Shown piece by piece: positions 11,759 to 22,323 of a stretch of DNA of 64,000 bases. The stretch spans positions 1,240,001 to 1,304,000 of the forward strand of contig JAGMVK010000007.1 of NCBI GenBank assembly GCA_020747065.1, given 5' to 3'. The DNA is from Cadophora sp. MPI-SDFR-AT-0126. Lineage: Eukaryota > Ascomycota > Leotiomycetes > Helotiales > Ploettnerulaceae. A program made the translations under genes and the position numbers. Under the pieces are notes generated by a model, which saw only the letters and a list, made by a program, of their open reading frames with translations, had not been told where the DNA came from and did no database searches. The first letter of the stretch is position 1. Each line of letters starts with the position of its first letter.

Positions 11759-14270
11759 AGTTTAGAGAATCGCCGTCCAGAATGAGCAGTGCAAGGACCT
11801 AGGACAATTGGTTTGTTGCGTTAGCGTTTTCAACAGGCATGGTGGTGGACTTTATGCAAGTAAGTTGTTCAATATATTTCAATTTTCGGTAGAGCTGAAA
11901 GGCAGTGATTTTATAGATGCCCTTCAGTACTGGCTAAAGACTCCACTTCTTGTACATTTCGCATCTTCGAACGTATCGTCTCCAATTTCGTCCTGTTGAT
12001 TTGGAACTCTCTGTTCATGCTCGTCTCGAAAAAGGACAGCAAGCAAAGGTAGGGCTGACACGGTCCTCACTCTGCTAGATGGAGAAGACTCGGGGAGGAA
12101 GTCCTTATTGCCAAATATACTTCATCTTACAGTGTCCATCCTCTCGTCAAGTCTTCTTCTCAGCCCTGGTTGACCGGCATTCGTCAACATGGTCGTCTCG
12201 AATACGCCCAATATAGAACCGCAGCTTGCTTAGCCTTGCATTATCAAATTGTTAAAAAGGTCTGAATGACGCTCGGACACCACCCGCATGCGACACGCTC
12301 TCCAATCTATGATTCGAAATATCTCCATGAACAAAGCTCCGGCCCAGACAGGCGCGGCACATGGAATCAGCCTCCATGTCCAATAAAGAGGGAACACTTG
12401 CAGACGATCTACAAAATGGAACAGACCTGATATCCAGATCATCACCACATGAGCAATGCGTGTTGAGGAAATCAGGCCACAAAACCGTTTTGGGAAGTAT
12501 TCCTCGACGCTTAAGACTCTGCACAGACTTCAAGATGATTTCAAAAGCACATGGCATCTCCTCGTCTTTCTTTCGGCAGCTCCAAGCGGGCAGATTAAGC
12601 ACGAGATATGCTTAACTTGATGTATGTTTGGAAATACTGCAAAAATAGACGATACAGCGATGTTCAGACGACTACGTACGAACATCAAACGGTCTCGGAC
12701 TGTCTCCGTGAGCAACTTGCAAGGAGCTTAGATGGAGCTTGGTCCCTGGTCTGATTGATCTGCGAAACAAAGAAAACGATATTTATCATTGCATAAAGAG
12801 CTGCTTTATCGAGAAGCGTCGTGACAGCCTTGGAAGTTCGGCGCAGAGTGTACGGAGTTCTTCTGACAGGCATTTCCATCTCATTTGCTGTGACAGAACA
12901 TGTGGGGCTCAAGAGCATCGGTGACTGAGCATTTATCCTCGTCAATCGACTTTGGCCCTGGAGATGATGATACCAGACATGCCTTGGCAGATGGGCGATC
13001 TGGTAAATAGGTGAAACTTCGATCACAAAAGATTCTGAAACAGGACAAACAGGTACAGTCCGTTGGTCTAGGGCACTGCAGAAACATGGGTAGTTCTGTA
13101 CAACAACGAACACCCAACTTTGTGATCCATTTCATCACATCAAGCTTCCATGCCCTCCTGCGCACCACGCCTGCACCTGATGTTAGTGTTCCGAGGAAAG
13201 GATACGTACCTAATTTAGGCTTGCTATCTGGGCCTTATCCGGGATGAGACGGGACCCTGGTGACGATCAGCAGGACCTGGCCTGACCCCCTGGCAGGAGT
13301 GACCTGGAGTGGAGCTCAGCAGCGTTCCAGATGCATGTTCCATGAACAGCGAATGTGCATGATCGCCCGTCACGATTCTGAGCATCATCATGGACCATCT
13401 CTCTCCATGTCCATCTCATTCATCCCAGCAGCCGCAGACCTGGTTCATATCAGAAACTGTCGCAACGGACTAAGAAAGGATGGAGGGAATAACAAGCTTC
13501 GAGGACCGTGGTCGCAGCAGATGCCCCCCGTCTTGGAAGTACAGATTCCTTTCCAGCTTCAATGTCGTCGAATTTATTCGTAAAATGAGAAGGACGCCCG
13601 CCCTTGATAATTCCACCGATCGGCTCGGGAAGGAATCCGATGTTTGCAGGGCGCCAACAGTCTCGGATCACGACGTTTCCGTGCTTGTGGTCTTTTTTTG
13701 ACTGCCACCAACCATTCCTTGTCCACATAAACGCTCTGCGAAGGCACGCTGCTCTCCTTCTGGTAGAAAGGCGGGAACCAGCAAGGAGTACTATTCCTAG
13801 TCTGGTTAGACCTCAAGAGCTTATTTGGTCTCTTTCTGCATCTCTGCTGCAGGGTTTCTCGGGATTAACAAAACTACGTTCCACTGTGGGGTACTGTACT
13901 TTTTCTACACCCTCTTCCCTCACTTCTCGGTTCTGTCGCAGAAAAGCACAACCGGGGCATATCTCGAGAACAGACGGCCGGAGCACGCCTGGAATAGATA
14001 AATCTTCTATCCCTCCGCCATCTTGGCCCGTTCATCCACCCACCCGTCTAAGTATTTGCGTCCAAGTGCTGCAGAGCTTGGCGAACGACAGACAGACACC
14101 CTTGCACTTACGAACCATGGTTGCGACGAACTGAAAGAAAACGTTGGAAATTGGCGAAACTTTAGAGATATTAGCGTACAGATCTCGAGTTATTCTTGTC
14201 TTTCACCCCTGAGAAGACGGGACGAGGGTGTGGCATTTTACACATTTCTGTTCTCCTGGCCCATGCCGAA
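11759..14270. other. Long gene-poor spacer
   Basis: About 2.5 kb holds no gene I can support. Overlapping frames of 60-180 codons occur on both strands (for example 12685-13113 minus and 13604-14134 plus), but frames on different strands overlap at similar length and none shows domain similarity. The last few hundred bases are pyrimidine-rich and contain the likely promoter and 5' leader of the phosphodiesterase gene. Confidence 0.45.
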
Positions 14271-15477
14271 ATGGCCAGTCCAACAGCTCCAGATACTGTT
14301 CCTCTCCTGCCCGAGAAGATGGAGTCGCCAAATTGTGAGCAATTTCCCGATGTCTGGACAGTCATATTTACTAACACTCAAAGTCACTTCCGCAATACAA
14401 ACAGCAGCTGGAAAAAGACCCCAAGCGATCGCTCATCGAGGTTACAAGACCAAGTTTCCGGAAAACACCATGGGCGCATTTAAGGGTGCGGTAGAGGTCG
14501 GCGCGCATGCCATCGAAACGGACGTCCATCTCTCAAAAGATGGCGTGGTCGTCCTTTCGCATGTATGGACTTACCTCGCCCCAAAAATATTGTTGTCACA
14601 ATGCTGAAATTTGTCAGGATGCCACGCTTAAGCGCTGTTTCGGTTTGGACGAGAAAATAGCCAACTGCGACTGGTCTTACCTCGAGTCGCTGAGGACATT
14701 GAGGAAACCTCAACAACCGATGCCGAGACTGGTTGATCTGTTGGAGTACTTGACCAAACCTGGATTGGAGGATATTTGGATTTTGCTGGATATCAAGGTA
14801 TGCGAGCAGTACTGAGACCTTCGGGCCGATGACTAACATGTGAAAAGCTTGATGATGATCCAGATGATTTACTTCACAGGATTGCTACCGCTGTTAAGTC
14901 AATCAAGCCTTCCAGGAGATGGTCAGAGAGGGTTATCCTGGGTTGTTGGACTGTAAGTCATGCGTCACAATTCCGTCCAGAGTGAATACTAACTAGATCC
15001 AAGGCCAAATACCTACCAATCTGCAACGAATACCTCCCCGGCTTCTCAATCACACACATTGGCTGGAACATACCCTACGCCAGACAGTTCCTCGAGATCC
15101 CCGGAGTGTCCTTCAACATGTTTCAAAAGATGATGGTAGGACCTGGCGGTAACAAGTTCATGAAAGACGTCAAGAAGGCCGGACGTGCTCTCTTCCTCTG
15201 GACAGTCAACGACGACAACTCGATGAAATGGTCTATCAGTAAGCAAGTCGATGGCGTGATAACTGACGACCCGAAACGTTACTTGGAGCTCTGTCGCGAT
15301 TATAATGGGGAGGAGATCAGCATTTCGCTGAAAGGATGGAGCACGTTTATCATCATCAAGTTCATGGTGCCATTCTTTCAGTTGTTGGTTAAGTACAAGT
15401 ACGGTATGAGGATGAGTAAGGGGATAGTTAAGCAGGATATTCTGCTTGGAGGACGAGATCATGAACGAACGGATTGA
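14271..15477 (+). CDS. Glycerophosphodiester phosphodiesterase family, Pgc1-like phospholipase C
   Basis: Related to yeast Pgc1, which hydrolyses phosphatidylglycerol to diacylglycerol and glycerol phosphate and keeps mitochondrial PG low. Exons 14271-14334, 14384-14562, 14618-14797, 14848-14952 and 15004-15477 join in frame to 333 residues; introns are 49-55 bp. The TIM-barrel active site is visible: AHRGYK with His39-Arg40, Glu48 in FPENT, the Glu66/Asp68 pair in AIETDVH, and His81 at LSHDATL. Later come LLDIKLDDDPDDL and the FLWTVNDD / VDGVITDDP segments of the family. The C-terminus has a hydrophobic stretch (WSTFIIIKFMVPFFQLLVKY) fitting the lipid-droplet/membrane tail anchor of Pgc1 proteins. 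The first exon was chosen because the ATG at 14271 splices directly into the conserved AHRG frame. Confidence 0.9.
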
Positions 15478-15968
15478 GTGAATCACCGGCCATTGCATCT
15501 TGCTTATAGACTGGGATGCGACATACTAGATGAGATATCATGAGGGCATTTTTCGGCGTTGGGAGTGGGCATAACTGTGCGAATATTATGATTGATGATC
15601 CAGATACTGACCTGGGAATGATTGCTGCATAGAATGAGGCTAGACTACGACATTTGAATGAATCAAGAATACCTCGAGACGTCATTTGCCTACCTAGGTA
15701 TTCACCGCGACATGATATACGGTCAAGGTAATGTCATATCCGTCATCTCTGGGCGCAATTAGTGGCTTTAGACACATTTACGAGCTCTCTTTTTAGTAAT
15801 ATTCGAGCAAGCGTCTTCGACGAATTTGGATTATACCTAGCAAGTGCAATACCAGGAGGGTCGCTAAATATCAGAGCACCAAATTATCTAACTCGAACTT
15901 TCAACAACAGAAGACAAATCTCGCATCTGAATCAACCACGATTCATAACAGCACACAAACATACACAT
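15478..15968. other. Intergenic region
   Basis: About 490 bp between two plus-strand genes. The frame of the next gene is open back to an ATG at 15762, but the composition before 15969 is leader-like. Nothing else is seen. Confidence 0.4.
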
Positions 15969-17027
15969 ATGTGCATCAAATCCCACAACCGCTACACCCG
16001 CTGCAACCACAGCCTAACAATCACCACCCACTGCACCGCCTACCTCTCCAAACCCCGTCTATCCTGCGAGAAGACCAAAAGCAGAGATACTTATTTCTCG
16101 CTCTGCCCGAAGTGCAGAGGTGTAGATGAGACAGAGATTCGGAAGTTGGTTGCGCCTGTTGCCGAGAGTTCGAGCTCGAGCTCGAGAGTGAGATCCAGGT
16201 TGGGTATGAGGACTGGAGAGGATATGGAGAGGGCGGAGAGAACGAAGAGTGAGGTTACGGGCTCGACGTTGGTGGAGAGTGTGAATATTTCTGGACCTGG
16301 TTACGGAAGGTCTTCTGAGCCGGCGCCTGCAAGGGGAAGAGAAAGAGAGAGGGTGAATGATGAGGGACTCAGAGTCCAAGTCGTAGATAGTCGAGAAGAG
16401 AGGATCGACGCTCAAGGCTTTCGATTCCGAGAGATACGGAAGGTCGATGAACCTGTCATAGGTAGTGAGCCAAAAGAGAAGAGAAGGGGGTTGAGGAAGA
16501 TTGTAGGGGGGTTGGGGTTCGGGATCGGTGCGAAGAAGGATAGGGGAAAGGAAAAGGCGACTTTGAGAAATATTGTGGATATGGCCATGGAGAAAGAAAA
16601 GGACAGGGAGAAGCAACAAAAGGAGAAAGACAAGGAGGAAGCTTATGCACAAGCTGCTATTAAATGGGCGGAACAAGAAAGAGAGCTGCAAGCTCAAGGT
16701 CACACCCTTCCGAGATTTCAATCGCCAATCCAAAGCCCAACCCACACTGTATCTTCTTGGACATCAACCCCAGAAGCAGGATCAGCGAGAAGCTCACATG
16801 GACAAGATTCTCGAACCAGATCTGGATCTCCTGGCTATCGACGTCCGATTCGGACTGTGACGCAGACTTCCTGGACAGAGCCGGAGGAAGGTGGCAGAGG
16901 GATGGAATCACTCGATCGAGAGACGGACCGAGATGCAGGTGAGGAGCCTGACGGTATTATGTCTAGTGAGGAGTATGCTGAGGGTTACAGGGGGATCATT
17001 GCGTCGAACCCGTGGGGTGAGGGATGA
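15969..17027 (+). CDS. Hypothetical protein with Cys/His-rich N-terminus and charged low-complexity body
   Basis: I do not recognise a named family. From the ATG at 15969 the frame gives 352 residues; an earlier in-frame ATG at 15762 is possible but less coding-like. The first 50 residues hold regularly spaced Cys and His (MCIKSHNRYTRCNHS, THC, SCEKTK, LCPKCRG), a metal-binding-like head I have seen described for uncharacterised fungal proteins. A serine run, an acidic/arginine-rich linker and a Lys/Glu-rich predicted coiled coil (about 200-245, EKEKDREKQQKEKDKEEAYA) follow, then a Ser/Pro/Thr-rich tail. Just downstream another frame (to 17229, and again 17257-17463) is open and Lys/Glu-rich, so the 3' end may be mis-modelled or broken. 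The 228-codon frame on the opposite strand is its shadow. Confidence 0.6.
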   Translation: MCIKSHNRYTRCNHSLTITTHCTAYLSKPRLSCEKTKSRDTYFSLCPKCRGVDETEIRKLVAPVAESSSSSSRVRSRLGMRTGEDMERAERTKSEVTGSTLVESVNISGPGYGRSSEPAPARGRERERVNDEGLRVQVVDSREERIDAQGFRFREIRKVDEPVIGSEPKEKRRGLRKIVGGLGFGIGAKKDRGKEKATLRNIVDMAMEKEKDREKQQKEKDKEEAYAQAAIKWAEQERELQAQGHTLPRFQSPIQSPTHTVSSWTSTPEAGSARSSHGQDSRTRSGSPGYRRPIRTVTQTSWTEPEEGGRGMESLDRETDRDAGEEPDGIMSSEEYAEGYRGIIASNPWGEG

Positions 17028-18059
17028 GCGGGTTGACGGTGGGAGGGTATTGGAGAGAGATGGAGATACGGCTACGATCCTTACGACCTGGTCGAAAGTT
17101 TTGCCTAGGAGAGTGATTGCCTTGCCTAGTAGTGGAGATTCTGGCAGCGAATATGGGAAGGATAATCAGCACACTGTGGCGGAATACCTGAAAGAGGATG
17201 CAGACTTAGTGCCAATGGGTCTTTTTTAGAACTCCGAGACCTGGCCACGGGCAGAAGTGAATAGGCCGGAGGAACGGAGCATGTATCAAGAATCAATTGA
17301 AAAGGAGCCATTTTCGAAGGAAAATGAGACAAATTTGGCTGCCAGAGAATCAGAAAAGGAGAGACTTGCGAGAGGACTGAAGGCTGCTGACGAGAGAATG
17401 GCGAGGATACGAGATGGGAGAGGGTACCTCGATTGTAGCAGGTTGCGAAGAGATACGGCGTGAATTGTACCGAGAGGTTCAATACTGTTGATAGTGCCTG
17501 AACTGACCGGCACGCTAAAATCTCCTTGTTTTGGTGTGGTTTGGTATTGACTTGGTAAGCGAAGAGAGCTTTGTCAGGAGAGCCAGCTCCGAACCTGATT
17601 GAGAAGTTTTTTTTCCAACTCATTCTAAGACTGCATCTCAACCATAAGAGTGAACTCAATTTTCGAGTCAGCAGGTTCTGATCTGACTGACCTTACAAAA
17701 TCGTATTTTCCTGAAGGGGTTTCAATGATTGAAGAGCACATCAGTGCCAGGAATGATGATGCCCGTATCTCCGCAAGCACAATGTACTACCTTCCTGCAA
17801 GATCAATGCCGTATCTCAGGAAACTTTAAATTAATCTACTTTTAAGTCTAGGTAATATACCAAGGGAAATACTTCTCACAAAACAAAATGTATGTTGAAA
17901 TGCCAACACGTGATCTTCACCAAATTTAGCGTACCGCACTCGATTCTGCGTCCCGAAAGAGCATCAGGAGTTTTCCACATCTATCAAGACTACTCCAAAC
18001 CACTCTCAATCTCTCAGTACTTTTCAAATCTGATCAACCATCACACACACAATCACACA
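17028..18059. other. Intergenic region
   Basis: About 1 kb before the SET-domain gene. The first 430 bp hold the Glu/Lys-rich open frames noted for the preceding gene, read in another frame with one stop between them (near 17229). The rest contains no recognisable gene. A CA-rich leader (CACACACAATCACACAATG) directly precedes the ATG at 18060. Confidence 0.4.
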
Positions 18060-19948
18060 ATGCAAATCCCACACCTCCGCATCGCCGCCCTCCCAGCCTG
18101 GTCCAAACTCAACGACGTCAATTTCCTCGACATCCGAGTCGAGGATCTCGGTTCCTCGAAAGGCTTCGGGCTCGTGACTTCAAGGCCCCTGAACTCGAAA
18201 GATGTTTTTGATGTCCCGACGCTGATGATCATCCCGAATGAGCTGGTGTTGAGTGCTGAGGCTGTTGAGGAGTGGGGGAAGGTGGATGCCCATTTTAAGG
18301 AGGTGTTGGAGAGGGTTGGTGGGACGGTATGCTCTGTTTTGTCTGGTTCGGCTTGTTTGCTTTTGATTTGGAAATCTATTGAAACATAGGCTAATTTGGA
18401 ACACAGTCTACGAGAGGCGATGTTATGCTTTTCCTTTTGATGCAGATTACGATTGCAGCGAAGCATCATGGGTTGAATGTGGGTCTGTCGAATCCATGGA
18501 CGGAGTATGTGAGGATGATGCCGACCGAGGTGCCGGTGCCCACGTTGTGGAGTGAGGAGGAGAGAGTTATGCTTGTTGGAACTTCATTGGAGGTGAGTGG
18601 TTATAGCTAACCGTGTTCACTGGATCTGCTTGTGTGTTCCTAGCTTACTGTCTAGTCTGCTATTTCTGCAAAGACTGTATCGCTCAATCAAGAGTTTGAG
18701 ACCCTCCGAGAGAAAACGATCGATATTGCTTGGTGCCAAAAGTGCTGGTGGGATAACGAGGATCTGGCATACCAAGATTGGTTCTTGCTGGACGCATGTA
18801 AGTGTTGGAGTGACATCTCTTACTTTTCAAATTGTCTCATGAATCTGAGATGAACCTCATATCCTGCATTGCTCTGGTGAAATTCAAGATCCAACCACCA
18901 ACTACCCGGTACCTCCACCTAGTTTAGCCGGGAGCATGCAGTTCATTTCTAGGCTATCTCAAGAATTCGTTGGGATGCGATCATCAAGTTTTCAAAAGAT
19001 CACTCAGGCGGCAGTTTGCTAATCTCCTCGCTACCTAGGGTACAGATCGCGCTGTCTCGAGGTACCAAATTCTGGAGAATCAATGATTCCATGCATCGAC
19101 ATGGTCAACCACTCTTCACAACCCAACTCGTACTATGAAAGAACTTCTGATAAAAATCTGACCCTCTTACTTCGACCCAATGTTCAAGTCGACACTGGCT
19201 CGGAGGTCACCATAAGTTATGGATCTTCAAAAACCGACGCCGAAATGCTATTTAGCTACGGCTTCATTGACGAGAAAAGTACTGCACATGGACTGACTCT
19301 GTCCCTTGACCCATTCCCAGATGACCCACTGGGGAAGGCGAAAGTGGCTGCCTTCTCAAAGCCAACAACTCTGCGGCTTCTCGAAAAGGAAGGGGTCGTC
19401 CAATGGGACAGCCCTTTCCTCTACTTCATGTGCCTCAACGAAGAAGACGGTCTCGAATTCAAAGTTCTTCAACAAGTCGATGACAGTCAAGGCCAATTGA
19501 AGGTCTTCTGGCAGGGATCGGATGTGACAGATGCAACGCACGACTTTGACTCCCTTACAAGCGGGCACCCTCTCAAGGATGTTTTTAAACTCCGAACTAT
19601 TGCCATGTTACAAGATCGAATTCGGCATCAGCTTGAATGCCTGTACGAAAGCGAGGATGCAATACAAGCATTGGGATCGACAGGCTTGGTCTCTCAAGAT
19701 CGCTACAGAAGTGCCCTGCAGCTGAGAAAGCGGGAAATCTCAATCCTCGAGCAGGCGTTCAAGGAAACAGACAACGAGGTGAGATATGGAGAAAAGGAAG
19801 TTGCAGATTCGAGTCATGTCCCAATTGACGTTTCCCACAGAAATCAAGCTTACTAAAAAGCGAAGTTGTGTTGCAATATCTCGGATCGATGGAGGACGAA
19901 GAGATACCGGAACAGGCTGAGACCAATGAGGAGGAAGATTTCAGTTGA
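18060..19948 (+). CDS. SET-domain protein (SETD/Rubisco-LSMT-like lysine methyltransferase)
   Basis: Likely a SAM-dependent protein lysine methyltransferase acting on non-histone targets such as ribosomal proteins. Exons 18060-18326, 18407-18592, 18656-18797, 19039-19778 and 19841-19948 join in frame to 480 residues; introns are 80, 63, 241 and 62 bp. The N-terminal half of SET reads GSSKGFGLVTSRPL. The split-SET insert carries STRGDVMLFLLMQITIAAKH and ESAISAKTVSLNQEFETLRE. The SAM-binding core CIDMVNHSSQPNSYYE (N-H-S) is followed by GSEVTISYGSSKTDAEMLFSYGF, including the catalytic-type tyrosines. The all-helical C-terminus resembles a Rubs-substrate-binding domain. The acidic end (SMEDEEIPEQAETNEEEDFS) comes from the small last exon. 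The 241-bp intron is longer than others nearby, but both borders restore the conserved frame. Confidence 0.88.
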
Positions 19949-22323
19949 TGAAGTCCGAGGCGGCCGTGGCTTCCCACGAGGCTGCATGGCTGCCATGCAC
20001 CGACCAGGTCAGGCCTGCGATGCTTGACAACTTAATTTTGGAGAGCCGGAACACCCCAACAATTGTCCCCAGATCAATATGAGCACTTACGGACAATCGA
20101 CCAGGCTTGTTTTAAAGGTGTGATTGGGACTCATCGACGTCACAGTGTTGAGGAATCGAATTTTGTCAAGACAAATGAGATCTGCAGATCAACAGATGAC
20201 ATTCCAGTCGAAAGATCTTTTAAGCCACGACGTGGTGACGAAGAAGAGGGGTAGGATTCGGAAGAGCTCTAGAAGTCCAACAGAGGGTCGAAATTTCAGC
20301 CCTTGCATCCTCGAAAGACGCCCCACCTGATACAGTTCAGAAAAGCTTGCAGAAGTGCCAGAAGCATCGCAATTCCCGTGCCGTGCATCGTCTCGATTAT
20401 CTACTTCATTGGCTGAGCAGGACGAGTCTAGCCTCACGCCTCCTCCTCTTATCACTGATGAGGCAGAGGCGTCCCCAAATGGGCGGGCCTAAAAGAACTG
20501 TAAACCTCGGACAGCTGCTTCCCCGCATCATACGGGAGCGCCAAAACAGTTTCTCGACGACTGTTTTTCCTTTGGCGCCTTGGTCTTATCTTCGTCATCT
20601 CAGACGTGCCGTCATGATGGCATTGAGTCGCATACAGTCCAGCAACTGGATCGTGAGACCGCCACTAAACGAAGCAGCTCACCAACGTTTGGGTTGTCAT
20701 CATTTTTGCTTCTTCCAGGGTACGGCGGATCTTGACGACAGCAGGGTGATGGGATGGCACTTCTATTGGCCATATTCAAAGTGCCATACTTCTCGCCTGC
20801 CACCCATGATCAGATTGAAGTACTTGAGCAGACTTCTGTGACTCCCCGCAACAACAAGATCGTTACAAGAGCATAAAAGCAGCAAAATCTTGCAAAGGAA
20901 AGTCGTGAAATGGCTAAGCAAGCCAACAAAATCAGGTCCACGCCGTGTATCATTCTGCTCACATGATTTCGGCATCGACGGCGCGAGTGGAATTGAGCCT
21001 GAATCAAGAGCGCCGCCATCTCTACTCAGCACAGGCAAATGGAAATTATCTTCGAGAAACACAATGAAAGACAATCTGAATGGCCATGCTGGTTAATGGT
21101 GTGGATATTCGATATAAAGTCGGGCCACTTGAGCAAGCAAGATCTTGGATTCTATCCAATGCAACACGAGCAACAGCACGATCCGACTTGACTTGTGGAT
21201 GCAGTTCTGACTCCTCATCTTTCCCCCAAAGGTGCGTGTCGGGTGTGCGGTCGGATGATGACGGGCGCCAAACATGGCTGGAGGCCTGGCACTGCTGGGT
21301 GAGGGGTGGGCTGCTTCTTTCCAGCACTATGGTGGCACTAACTCCCCCTATTCTGGGTATGTTATTCAAATTAGATCTGCAGCAAAGCGGCGTGCAGGTC
21401 GCCTGTTCTGACCTCAAAACTCAAGCCAGCCATCAATCACAACACTCGCTCGACTTTGCTAGCGCTGCAGGAAGGGAGGTTTAGACTGATATATGAAAAG
21501 ATCTCCAAAAAGATAAAGCTATGGGAAATCGCACATTTCGCGGGGTGATAGCCAATGAGAGGCCACATTCTGTAACTTACGAGTCTAAGACATCTGTTTC
21601 TGGCTTGGTTCAAGAACCTCAGGATCATATGGCATGCATCGCCACTGAAGTTGTAGCGTGTCACTCGACTGTTTCTTGCCCCAGCAATCCAACAAATAAT
21701 GCCCTGCTGGCCCCGGCTTGTCCCCCGCCTTCTGCACTGTCGCAGATTCGTAGATGGAGACGGACCCGCCCACAAAACCACCATCACATCCAGTCCAGTA
21801 CTAAGTATACGCTCTAAAGCCTTAGGCCAGCAAGGGCGAACTTCATACTAACAGTAGTTTAGTCTATTATTCCCCAGGTTGTGATAGGCAGGCCCCCAGT
21901 CTGTTCTGTCTTCAAGGATCCATACAATATCTATCCCCCCAATCCCCCCCCCAAATAAACCCCGTCTCCTTCCCCACACTGTTCTCGTTCTTCGCCCACC
22001 ACTATTCTTCCTCCTTCTCAACACATTGACACTTTGCATTTTACCGGCAGAACGCAGTGCCTCGCCCTACTCTTCTCCATCCATCACGAAACATCGCCCA
22101 GCCAAGAACTTTATGTTTATGTTTATTGTCACCACTTCTGCATAGAAACTGTTGTTCATGGGTTTTCGTTTTTAATCCCCAGCCAGACAGCCCGACCGCG
22201 TGCACTTTGACGGCTCCCTTTCAGACGAAACGACTGGAGGACTACTGCACTGGACCGAGGCGGATAGCTGCAGCAACGTTCCTCAAGCCCGAAACAAAGA
22301 AGAGAAATTCGCACGACGACAAA
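19949..22323. other. Long spacer and 5' region of the FacB gene
   Basis: About 2.4 kb without a gene I can support. Frames of 60-165 codons occur on both strands with no family resemblance. The right part is probably the promoter and long leader of the FacB-type regulator: pyrimidine-rich, with a poly-C tract at 21935-21952 and an ATG at 22057 in frame with the main coding sequence. Confidence 0.45.
21935..21952 (+). repeat. Poly-C tract upstream of the FacB gene
   Basis: Two runs of C (six, then nine) separated by AAT lie about 375 bp before the chosen start codon, inside a pyrimidine-rich stretch. Such tracts are common near fungal transcription start sites; any function is inference. Confidence 0.6.

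Noticed and set aside
12685..13113. 142-codon minus-strand ORF with a hydrophobic patch
   Set aside because: Overlapped by equally long frames on both strands; no recognisable protein.
16059..16745. 228-codon minus-strand ORF
   Set aside because: Mirrors the low-complexity body of the plus-strand hypothetical protein; Leu/Ser/Pro-rich composition is a complement artefact.
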